Notes under the pieces: generated by a model
What the model was told of the DNA's origin: nothing
Database searches by the model: none
What the model saw: only the letters and a program-made list of their open reading frames with translations
Source: Paenibacillus taiwanensis DSM 18679
GTDB lineage: Bacteria; Bacillota; Bacilli; Paenibacillales; Paenibacillaceae
DNA: 64,000 nt
Assembly: GCF_000425125.1 (NCBI RefSeq)
Contig: NZ_KE384307.1
Location: 62,001-126,000 of the forward strand
Direction: 5' to 3'
Position numbers and translations under genes: made by a program
In this document: one piece after another, positions 28,440 through 35,989 of the stretch
Layout: every line of letters starts with the position of its first letter
Position numbering within the stretch: the stretch's first letter is position 1

Positions 28440-28574
28440 CTAACAAGCCCTTCCCCCAATTGCGGACCTCCTGCTCGTGGCAAGTCCAGAGATACGTTCA
28501 TTTGAACGATCTGCGCTGACAGGTAGACCATACATCGTGGCACCTGCCAGCAATCAAGGTGAAGGGCTTGTTAG
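28440..28574. other. Branched structured DNA/RNA element between convergent genes
   Basis: A perfect 14-bp outer stem (28440-28453 with 28561-28574) can extend through CC/GG and ATTG/CAAT pairs. It encloses three hairpins. The first uses GGAC/GTCC (28464-28467, 28484-28487). The second uses AGATaCGTTC with GAACGATCT (28490-28512). The third uses GCTG, CAGGT and CCA with their partners (28515-28551). The fold resembles a four-way junction. It could be a bidirectional terminator, a small RNA, or a palindromic mobile repeat. The coding strand cannot be decided. Confidence 0.6.
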
Positions 28575-28585
28575 GTTTCTTACAT

Positions 28586-29869
28586 TTAGAGCGTAGGGAC
28601 TAACATCTTTAAGCCGTGCATATAAGGCTGTAAAGCATCAGGAATGCGGATGGAACCGTCCTCTTGCTGATGATTTTCAAGCAGCGGGATCAGAATGCGC
28701 GGTGTCGCGACAGCTGTATTATTCAGGGTGTGGCAAAATGTCAGCTTCCCTTTGGCATTCCGGTAGCGGATATTAGCTCGCCGTGCTTGAAAGTCATGCA
28801 AATTCGACGCGGAATGAGTCTCGCCATACGACTGCCGACTTGGCATCCAGGTTTCGATGTCATATTGTTTATACGTCTTCTGCGCCATATCGCCTGTACA
28901 GACGGCCATCACTCGATAGGGTAGCTCCAGCAATTGAAGAATCTCCTCTGCATGCCGCGTAATATCCTGAAGCAACTGCTCAGAAAGCTCGGGCTCGGCT
29001 TCGCAGATGACAACCTGCTCTACCTTTGCAAATTGGTGCACGCGATACAGCCCGCTGACGTCTTTACCGGCAGAGCCGACTTCGCTGCGGAAACAGGTCG
29101 AAGCCGCCGCAAGCTTGAGCGGCTTATTTACTTCAATGACCTCGTCAGCATAGCACGAGACGAGGGGAACTTCCGACGTGCCCACTAGCCACTTGTCTTC
29201 ATCGGCAATCCGATACACCTGCTCCTTCCCCAATGGGAAGAAACCAGTGCTCACAAGAGCTTCCCCGCGCACCATCAGCGGCACGTCCATCAAGGTAAAG
29301 CCGAGCTGCATCAAATAATCGAGCGCAAGCTGCTGCACGGCACGATGGAGCAGCACCCCTGTACCTTTCAAATAATAGTTGCGGCTTCCTGACGTTTTGA
29401 CACCTCTTGGAATATCTACAATGTCGTGGAGATGACTAAGCTCCACGTGATCCCTTGCCACGAAGCCAAACGCAGGGCGAATGCCGACATGACGCACAGG
29501 TACATTGTCGGCGTCTGTGCGCCCAATCGGCGTATCTCGTGATACGATGTTTGGCACGAGCAGCATGAGCGCCGTCAATTGCCGTTCGGCCTCCTGCAAA
29601 GCGACCTCGAGACCCGTTAACTGATCATGCAAGCGGATGACCTGTTGTTTGACAGCATCAGCTTCCTCCTGTCTACCTGCCTGCATATGGGCTCCAACTT
29701 GGCGGGACGACCGATTTCTCACTTGACGCAAGTCATCCACCTCCATTTGCAACCGTTTCCGCTGCTCATACGCCGCTAACACTTCCGATATGGATACATC
29801 GATTCCTTTATGAAGCGCTACCGCTTGTACCTCATCTTGATGTTCCTTGATCCAATCCATGCTTAACAT
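28586..29869 (-). CDS. serS: Seryl-tRNA synthetase
   Basis: 427 residues, a normal class II SerRS length. An N-terminal coiled coil for tRNA binding (residues ~25-105, rich in Gln/Glu/Arg) precedes the catalytic core. Motif 2 is FRSEVGSAGKDVSGLYRVHQF and motif 3 is NNTAVATPRILIPLLENHQ. The start ATG 29869 follows AAAGGAG; the frame extends upstream into the T-box leader. It charges tRNA-Ser with serine. Whether this is the only SerRS of the genome cannot be seen. Expression should be set by the T-box leader upstream. Confidence 0.96.
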   Translation of the reverse strand: MLSMDWIKEHQDEVQAVALHKGIDVSISEVLAAYEQRKRLQMEVDDLRQVRNRSSRQVGAHMQAGRQEEADAVKQQVIRLHDQLTGLEVALQEAERQLTALMLLVPNIVSRDTPIGRTDADNVPVRHVGIRPAFGFVARDHVELSHLHDIVDIPRGVKTSGSRNYYLKGTGVLLHRAVQQLALDYLMQLGFTLMDVPLMVRGEALVSTGFFPLGKEQVYRIADEDKWLVGTSEVPLVSCYADEVIEVNKPLKLAAASTCFRSEVGSAGKDVSGLYRVHQFAKVEQVVICEAEPELSEQLLQDITRHAEEILQLLELPYRVMAVCTGDMAQKTYKQYDIETWMPSRQSYGETHSASNLHDFQARRANIRYRNAKGKLTFCHTLNNTAVATPRILIPLLENHQQEDGSIRIPDALQPYMHGLKMLVPTL

Positions 29870-29889
29870 GCTGCACCGCACTCCTTTGT

Positions 29890-30110
29890 CTAAAAAAATA
29901 CAAAAAGCGCCCTCATCCGTATGGGACGAGGAGCGCTTGCTCGCGGTGCCACCCAACTTGATTAAATGCAAATGCACTTAATCCTCTTTGGTTCCGCGGT
30001 AACGGGCGGTGCCGGTAAACTTAGGGAATGAGATTCCTTGACGAGAACGCCTCCGAGTTGGATGCTCTTCATAGGCCGTTTAATGATGATTTAATTAAAT
30101 AGTAGTATAG
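29890..30110 (-). promoter_or_regulatory. T-box leader of serS
   Basis: Read on the minus strand, the conserved T-box sequence GGGTGGCACCGCG lies at 29942-29954. It is followed by a terminator: arms AAGCGC..CTC.TCC and GGATGAG..GCGCTT at 29905-29938, then a T run. This architecture lets uncharged tRNA-Ser switch on read-through. The 5' limit is approximate, and I did not fix the specifier codon. Confidence 0.9.
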
Positions 30111-30207
30111 CTCATTTTGGACCTACTATTCAAGGGGAGAGTGCCCACAGAACAGTGTAATTACAGAGAGCGACAACAAACAAAATAAAAGATTTTAACT
30201 ATTTGTA

Positions 30208-30270
30208 TTGACAATGATATTCATTATCATTTATGATCAGACATGTAAATGAGAATGATTGTCATTATCG
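30208..30270 (+). promoter_or_regulatory. Promoter with Fur boxes for the heme-type uptake operon
   Basis: TTGACA (30208-30213) and TATGAT (30232-30237) are 18 bases apart. A 15-mer matching the Bacillus Fur box with one mismatch (TGATATTCATTATCA, 30215-30229) fills the spacer. A weaker second copy lies at 30256-30270. Iron-dependent repression is inferred. Confidence 0.8.
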
Positions 30271-30433
30271 ATAAGTAGTTGCCTTACATAAGCGACAAAG
30301 TAAGGCAGGGCAAGATTCGACATACGCTTCGCTAAACGAGATTTGTTATGTGAGCCTCTGCCCGAAAGCGAATCGAGAACATAACTGTATGTTATCGATG
30401 TTCCTTATTTTATATTCCAAGGAGGATTCATTT

Positions 30434-31387
30434 ATGTTACGTGTATTTAATCGTTCAGCGTCTAAGCTCGCACTTGCTGCTATGCTCATATTTACTTCTG
30501 TAAGCACGGCTGCTGTCGCGGCACCTAGCACAACAGTAGCGAAGAAGATTACGGTAACAGACTTTGCAGGGCGGTCAATAACGTTTGATAAACCTGTAAA
30601 CAGCGTAGTTACGCTTGCGGCGGGAGACGCACAGATCGTAGCTGCACTTGGCGGTAATCTGGTCGGGCGTCCGAAGACATCTAATACGAAGCTTCCAAAG
30701 GCGGTACTTGATGCGGCTGTAATTGGATCGGCACACACGCCTAACTACGAGCTGATTACAGCATTAAAGCCAGAGCTCATTATCGGCAGCAAAAACTTAA
30801 ACGTCAAGGACGTAAAGGCGCTTGAAGCGACAGGAGCTAAAGTATTCCTTACCAATTCCGAATCGGTAAAAGAGATTAAGGAAAGCGTACTGAAAATGGG
30901 TCAATTGTTAGGCAAGTATGAGCGAGCCAAAGCAACTGTACAAGCGATGGATGTGAAGTTGCAGCTTGCAGCTAAGATTAATAAAGACAATCCGAAGAAA
31001 GCTTTAATTGTCTATGGTGCTCCGGGTACACTACTTGCGGCTATGCCGGATTCCTTGCCGGGTGATTTGCTTACAAAAGCAGGCGGAAAAAATGTAGCTG
31101 CTGACTTTCCTAAAATGGAAAAAATGTCGGGCTATGCACAATTGAGCGCAGAACGTGTTATCGCCTCCAATCCGGATGTTGTGTTCCTGATTACTCATGG
31201 CGATCCCGATGCAGTAAAGAAAGCATTTGATGCAGAGATTAGCAAAAATGCTTCATGGAGCAGTCTGACTGCGGTGAAGAAAGGTCATATTATTATTCTT
31301 CCTTCACACTTGTTTGGTACGAACCCAGGTACCAAGATTTTTGATTCCTTGCAAGTGCTGGCAACTCATTTAAAAGAAGCGGAGTGA
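30434..31387 (+). CDS. Iron/heme ABC transporter substrate-binding protein (IsdE-like)
   Basis: 317 residues, with ATG 30434 six to eight bases after AAGGAGGA. It has a class III helical-backbone binding fold (VVTLAAGDAQIVAALGG, LKPELIIGS, SAERVIASNPDVVFLITHGDP). The HGDP segment resembles the heme-ligand region of IsdE-type proteins, and a heme monooxygenase gene ends the operon, so heme is the favoured ligand. Unusually, there is a signal peptide (ASKLALAAMLIFTSVSTAAVAAP) but no lipobox Cys, and the protein has no Cys at all. Its membrane anchoring is therefore unclear. The Fur-box promoter lies about 200 bases upstream. Confidence 0.88.
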   Translation: MLRVFNRSASKLALAAMLIFTSVSTAAVAAPSTTVAKKITVTDFAGRSITFDKPVNSVVTLAAGDAQIVAALGGNLVGRPKTSNTKLPKAVLDAAVIGSAHTPNYELITALKPELIIGSKNLNVKDVKALEATGAKVFLTNSESVKEIKESVLKMGQLLGKYERAKATVQAMDVKLQLAAKINKDNPKKALIVYGAPGTLLAAMPDSLPGDLLTKAGGKNVAADFPKMEKMSGYAQLSAERVIASNPDVVFLITHGDPDAVKKAFDAEISKNASWSSLTAVKKGHIIILPSHLFGTNPGTKIFDSLQVLATHLKEAE

Positions 31388-31393
31388 TTTACG

Positions 31394-32446
31394 ATGAATG
31401 CCGAACTGGAGGCGAGTAAAGCTTCCGGATCAAGTGCCCTTGCTCAAGATCCACGCAGGTGGAAGCGACTCGCAGCCATTATAGTCGCGCTGCTGCTTCT
31501 AATTGTGGCATTTTTGTACGGCATGTCAACGGGTGCAGTGTCCATTCCGATTCGAACCATATGGGCGGTGCTAGTAAATAGGGAACCGTCTACAGAGGAA
31601 CAGATCATATGGAATTTCCGACTGCCACGTACACTGCTTGCAGTGCTAGTCGGTATGGCACTATCTGTGTCAGGTGCGTTCATGCAAGGTGTAATGCGTA
31701 ATCCGCTAGCTGATCCAGGCATTATCGGTGTGTCGGCTGGAGCAGGCTTAATGGCCGTTATCATTATGCTGATATTGCCTGAGATGATATATTTGGTGCC
31801 CGCGGCGGCTTTTATTGGAGCATTTATCGCTGTAATGGTGACCTATAGCTTAGCGTGGAAGCGTGGTGCCTCACCGCTGCGTATCATTTTGGCAGGTGTA
31901 GCCGTCAATGCACTGGCAGGTGCGGTGACTTCGGGTGTGATGCAGTTGTACAGCGACAGGGTTCAGGCGGTATTGCCTTGGCTTTCCGGTGGATTGGGTG
32001 GTGTAAGCTGGTACCATCTTCAGATGGTCTTACCATATTTTGCTGTAGCCAGTGTGTTGTCTGTGTTTGCGGTACGCCATGCCAATATACTGTTGCTTGG
32101 TGACGATGCCGCAAAGCTGCTTGGTCAGAAGACGGAGCGGAGCCGCCTCTTCCTTATCTTTATTAGTACGCTGTTAGCGGGAATTGCGGTAAGCGTGTCG
32201 GGTCTTATCGGATTTGTTGGCCTAGTTGTACCGCATATGGTGCGGCTCATCGTAGGCAACAACTACAATTACTTGCTGCCGGTGTCAGCTCTTGGCGGAG
32301 CGGCATTGGTCGTATTTGCAGATACGGCGGCGCGAAGCTGGTTTGATCCGCTCGAACTGCCGGTTGGTATTTTACTGGCTGTGATCGGTGCACCGTTCTT
32401 CTTATATTTACTGAGACGGGGAGGCGGCATTCTTGGGCGTACTTAA
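31394..32446 (+). CDS. FecCD-type ABC transporter permease
   Basis: 350 residues with about nine or ten hydrophobic segments and FecCD signatures: RLPRTLLAVLVGMALSVSG, MRNPLADPGIIGVSAGAG, GLIGFVGLVVPHMVR and the C-terminal ELPVGILLAVIGAPFF. It forms the membrane channel, probably as a homodimer, for the substrate bound by the preceding protein. It starts 6 bases after that gene and overlaps the ATPase gene by 14 bases, so the operon is tightly coupled. Confidence 0.94.
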   Translation: MNAELEASKASGSSALAQDPRRWKRLAAIIVALLLLIVAFLYGMSTGAVSIPIRTIWAVLVNREPSTEEQIIWNFRLPRTLLAVLVGMALSVSGAFMQGVMRNPLADPGIIGVSAGAGLMAVIIMLILPEMIYLVPAAAFIGAFIAVMVTYSLAWKRGASPLRIILAGVAVNALAGAVTSGVMQLYSDRVQAVLPWLSGGLGGVSWYHLQMVLPYFAVASVLSVFAVRHANILLLGDDAAKLLGQKTERSRLFLIFISTLLAGIAVSVSGLIGFVGLVVPHMVRLIVGNNYNYLLPVSALGGAALVVFADTAARSWFDPLELPVGILLAVIGAPFFLYLLRRGGGILGRT

Positions 32447-33215
32447 TGTCGATCAGCTTGGTTACAGGCTGTCTGAGAAATTTGGACTTCACGAGGTTTC
32501 ATTGCGGGCAGAACAAGGTGAAAGAATAAGCATTATCGGACCAAACGGCTCTGGCAAGTCCACCTTGCTTAAAATGATGGCGCGGCTTATGACTCCTCAT
32601 CAAGGTAGCGTCATGTTGAATGGACGAGATATCGCAAAGATGAAGGGACGGGACGCGGCAAGAATGGTGTCCATGCTGACCCAAATCCAGCCCGATTTAT
32701 CGGAAATGACGGTACGTGATCTTGTGCAGTATGGCAGACATCCATATAGAAGTCTGCTGTCAGGCTCCACGGAGGCTGATCAGGCTATCGTGGAATGGGC
32801 GATACACGAGACACGGCTAGGACAGTTGGCAGATCGCCAGCTAGATTCCCTGTCAGGCGGCGAGCGGCAGCGTGCTTGGATTGCGATGGCGCTTGCCCAG
32901 AAACCGAAAGTGCTGCTCCTTGACGAGCCGACCACTTATTTGGATATTGCGCATCAGTTAGAAGTGCTTGAACTGATGAATCGCTTAAATGAGCAGCTTA
33001 ACATGACGATTATTATGGTGCTGCACGACATGAATCAAGCGGCCCAATATAGTGACCGCATGATTGTGATGCAGGACGGAAGCATCGTTCAGAGCGGCAC
33101 TCCAAATGAAGTGATGACGGCCGAGATGTTTGAGCAAGTATTTCGTATACGAGTTCGGATTCATCAAGAACAAACGCGGCCTTATATTTTTCCGTTAGCA
33201 GTCTCGTCTGTATAA
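32433..33215 (+). CDS. FecE/FhuC-type ABC transporter ATPase
   Basis: 260 residues with Walker A GPNGSGKST, the signature LSGGERQR, Walker B VLLLDEP with the Asp-Glu pair, and the switch His in VLHDMNQ. It powers the importer of this operon. The start is TTG 32433, which has GGGAGG 9 bases upstream and overlaps the permease end; no nearby in-frame ATG fits. It might also serve the second importer at 44-46 kb, which has no ATPase of its own; that is inference. Confidence 0.94.
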   Translation: MGVLNVDQLGYRLSEKFGLHEVSLRAEQGERISIIGPNGSGKSTLLKMMARLMTPHQGSVMLNGRDIAKMKGRDAARMVSMLTQIQPDLSEMTVRDLVQYGRHPYRSLLSGSTEADQAIVEWAIHETRLGQLADRQLDSLSGGERQRAWIAMALAQKPKVLLLDEPTTYLDIAHQLEVLELMNRLNEQLNMTIIMVLHDMNQAAQYSDRMIVMQDGSIVQSGTPNEVMTAEMFEQVFRIRVRIHQEQTRPYIFPLAVSSV

Positions 33216-33242
33216 TCTCATCTTGTGAGGGAGGATTCCAAC

Positions 33243-33590
33243 ATGATTGCCGTTACTAACCGACTCCGCACCCGTAAGGGTGAGGGGAATCATCTGAAGC
33301 AGCGCTTTGCGCAGCCCAAACGAGTTCATCACATGCCAGGCTTTGTTAGTCTGGAACTGATGACGAGCACACAATCCGAAGAGTACGACGAATATGTTGT
33401 ACGTACGGTCTGGCAAGATCGAGAATCCTTTGAAGGTTGGGTGAATAGCCAGCAGTTCAAGGAAGGTCATGCCCGCCGTGAGAAAGCGGATGACAGCATT
33501 ATTGAATTCAAAGTCACGATTTATGATATCGTGCATCACCATCTTCCGGCAGGGCCCGAAGAGTCTGTTGCAGCTGCGACAGGAGAATAG
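33243..33590 (+). CDS. IsdG/HmoA-type heme-degrading monooxygenase
   Basis: 115 residues from ATG 33243, after GGGAGGA. The antibiotic-biosynthesis-monooxygenase (ABM) fold carries the three residues known from IsdG at nearly the same positions: Asn6 (AVTNRL), Trp66 (EGWVNS) and His76 (FKEGHARR). It should open heme and release iron in the cytoplasm. It closes the Fur-box operon and is the main reason to call the transporter heme-specific. A terminator follows within 60 bases. Confidence 0.88.
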   Translation: MIAVTNRLRTRKGEGNHLKQRFAQPKRVHHMPGFVSLELMTSTQSEEYDEYVVRTVWQDRESFEGWVNSQQFKEGHARREKADDSIIEFKVTIYDIVHHHLPAGPEESVAAATGE

Positions 33591-33645
33591 TCATAGAAGA
33601 AGCCCCCGCTTCTTATGACATATATGTTTACCCAACCCCACTCCT

Positions 33646-33697
33646 TGAATGGATCAGCAATCGTCTCCCCGGGCGATTGTCTGGTCCATTCATTTTT
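33646..33697 (+). terminator. Terminator of the heme-type operon
   Basis: A long stem, TGAATGGA..GCAATCG paired with CGATTG..TCCATTCA, is followed by TTTTT. It lies between the monooxygenase gene and the proS leader. Confidence 0.85.
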
Positions 33698-33814
33698 GGT
33701 TTGTGTCCATCGATTACGTGACTGTTGTAACAAGCAATTTGAAGTACATCACATGTTCATTTATTTGTGACTTGATATGTACAGGTTAATAATGATACAC
33801 TGGCTTTTAATTTT

Positions 33815-34105
33815 ATAATGAACAGCGATGATCAAGGACATAGGCGCATATTCGGTTGGCTCAGAGAGGGAACTCATAGGCTGAGAGGTTCCTGCAGGCG
33901 ATGTGCTGCTTCCTACTTTGTAGCTGCGACGAGGAAAGGGATTAAGCGTCATGCGGAAGGCATGTAATGTCTTTTATCCAGTAAGCAAACGAGTACTCGA
34001 CGCCGGAACGTTTCCGTTATAACGTTAAGCGCCGGAGTAATGGAATATGCCGGTGAAAATAGGGTGGTACCACGAGCACATTCGTCCCTGACGAGTGTGT
34101 TTTTT
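33815..34105 (+). promoter_or_regulatory. T-box leader of proS
   Basis: The conserved T-box AGGGTGGTACCACG is at 34061-34074. The terminator arms CACATTCGTC and GACGAGTGTG (34077-34099) are followed by six T. Upstream are long pairing segments expected for stem I, where GGTTCCTGC near 33886 contains a CCU that may be the Pro specifier. The 5' limit is approximate. Confidence 0.88.
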
Positions 34106-34158
34106 GTGTTTTAGCTGCGCACAGCAGTGGAAGATGAATACAAAAGGAGAGATTTTGA

Positions 34159-35907
34159 ATGAGACAAAGCCAATTGCTTGCACCAACTTTGCGTGAAGCG
34201 CCAGCCGATGCGGAGGCTATCAGCCATCAATTATTGCTGCGCGCCGGATATATCCGGCAGACGGCGGCAGGGGTGTACTCTTATTTGCCGCTAGGCCGGC
34301 GTGTTCTTCGTAAATTTGAGCATGTCGTGCGAGAGGAAATGGATTTGGCCGGGGCTCAAGAGGTGCTGCTGCCTGCTATCCAGCCAACGGAGCTGTGGCA
34401 GCGGTCTGGAAGATATGATCTTTATGGACCGGAATTAATACGTTTCCATGATCGACATAAACGAGAGTTTGCATTAGGTCCTACGCATGAAGAAGTAATT
34501 ACAACGTTAGTAGGGGGCGAGGTGAATTCCTACCGCAAGCTGCCTGTGACGATGTACCAAATTCAGACCAAGTTTCGCGATGAACGGCGTCCGCGTTTCG
34601 GACTGCTGCGAGGGCGTGAATTTTTGATGAAAGATGCTTACTCTTTTGATACGGACGGGGATGGACTTGATCGCTCCTACTGGAACATGTACGAGGCTTA
34701 TCGTCGGATCTTTACCCGCATGGGATTGCAGTTCCGTGCCGTAGAAGCTGATCCTGGCTCTATAGGCGGCGAGGGAGGGACACATGAATTTATGGCATTG
34801 GCAGCGATTGGCGAGGATACGATTGTCTCCTGTTCCTTGTGTGCATATGCCGCTAATTTAGAGAAGGCACAATCTGTAACTGCACATCCTTCAGAGGATG
34901 AGAACATAGCGGATATGACAGGGGAAGAACAGTCAATGACAGTATGTCCTCCTCTGACTAGACTGCATACCCCAAATATCCGTACGATTGAGCAGCTTAA
35001 ACAGGCGTTTGGCAAAGCAACGTATCAGATGATCAAGACGTTAATCTATGTGGCAGATGGGCAGCCGATTGCAGTTGTTGTTCGCGGTGATCATGAGGTA
35101 AATGAGATTAAAGTGAAAAATACGCTTGGTGCCGTAGAGCTTCAGCTTGCTGATGCAGAGACAACGTCCCGTGTTACAGGGGCGCCTGTAGGATTTGCAG
35201 GACCTATAGGATTATCCATTCCTGTACTTGTGGATGAAGCTGTAGCAGGGATCAAGGATGCGCTTATGGGGGCCAACGAAGCGGATTACCATTATGATCA
35301 CGTTGTGCCAACACGCGATTTCACGCTAGAACGCATCGGAGATTACCGGAATGTAAGGGAAGGTGATCGCTGTCCTCGATGTGAGGGGGAGCTTCGATTT
35401 AGTAAAGGGATCGAAGTCGGACATATTTTTAAATTGGGCACCAAGTACAGCGAGACGTTAGCAGCGACTTTTTTGGATGCAGCAGGAAAAGAACAGCTTA
35501 TGGTTATGGGATGTTACGGTATTGGCATCTCTCGTTTGCTATCGGCTACCATTGAACAGCATCATGATGAGAACGGGATAATATGGCCGTTAGCGATTGC
35601 TCCATATCAGGTTCATCTTGTGCCTGTATCTGCAAAAGATGCAGAGCAGACCAAACTAACGGAACATCTATATAAATGGCTACGCCAGCACCACGTTGAC
35701 GTGCTGCTTGACGACCGCGATGAGCGGCTTGGCGTAAAGCTGAAAGACGCCGATTTAATAGGCATACCGCTGCGGATCGTGGTAGGCAAGGATGCTGTCA
35801 ATGGCCTGGTGGAGCTAAAAGAACGCTCAAGCCGTGACAAACAGATGGTGACGGTTGAAGAGGCCTGTTCCTATATCCGAGCGGCATTGGAACAAGTGCA
35901 AAGCTAG
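34159..35907 (+). CDS. proS: Prolyl-tRNA synthetase (bacterial type with editing insertion)
   Basis: 582 residues, somewhat long for class II ProRS but normal for the form with an INS editing domain. The N-terminal catalytic part has motif 2 FRDERRPRFGLLRGREFLMKD. The insertion spans roughly residues 225-390 (GADVI-like YVADGQPIAVVVRGDHEVNE). Motif 3 is MGCYGIGISRLLSATIEQ. The C-terminal anticodon-binding domain contains VDVLLDDRDERLGVKLKDADLIGIP. The start ATG follows AAAGGAGAG. It is controlled by the T-box leader. Confidence 0.97.
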   Translation: MRQSQLLAPTLREAPADAEAISHQLLLRAGYIRQTAAGVYSYLPLGRRVLRKFEHVVREEMDLAGAQEVLLPAIQPTELWQRSGRYDLYGPELIRFHDRHKREFALGPTHEEVITTLVGGEVNSYRKLPVTMYQIQTKFRDERRPRFGLLRGREFLMKDAYSFDTDGDGLDRSYWNMYEAYRRIFTRMGLQFRAVEADPGSIGGEGGTHEFMALAAIGEDTIVSCSLCAYAANLEKAQSVTAHPSEDENIADMTGEEQSMTVCPPLTRLHTPNIRTIEQLKQAFGKATYQMIKTLIYVADGQPIAVVVRGDHEVNEIKVKNTLGAVELQLADAETTSRVTGAPVGFAGPIGLSIPVLVDEAVAGIKDALMGANEADYHYDHVVPTRDFTLERIGDYRNVREGDRCPRCEGELRFSKGIEVGHIFKLGTKYSETLAATFLDAAGKEQLMVMGCYGIGISRLLSATIEQHHDENGIIWPLAIAPYQVHLVPVSAKDAEQTKLTEHLYKWLRQHHVDVLLDDRDERLGVKLKDADLIGIPLRIVVGKDAVNGLVELKERSSRDKQMVTVEEACSYIRAALEQVQS

Positions 35908-35937
35908 TGTTTTGCAGCGTTTATTGTTAAATACAGA

Positions 35938-35977
35938 ATAGCGGGCTATTTCATTGCTTGTTGAAATAACCCGCTAT
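35938..35977. terminator. Hairpin between convergent proS and argS
   Basis: The arms ATAGCGGGCTATTTCA and TGAAATAACCCGCTAT pair with one mismatch. The T-tract is weak, but the location between two convergent genes suggests a bidirectional terminator. Confidence 0.65.
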
Positions 35978-35989
35978 CCCTATGTTCGC

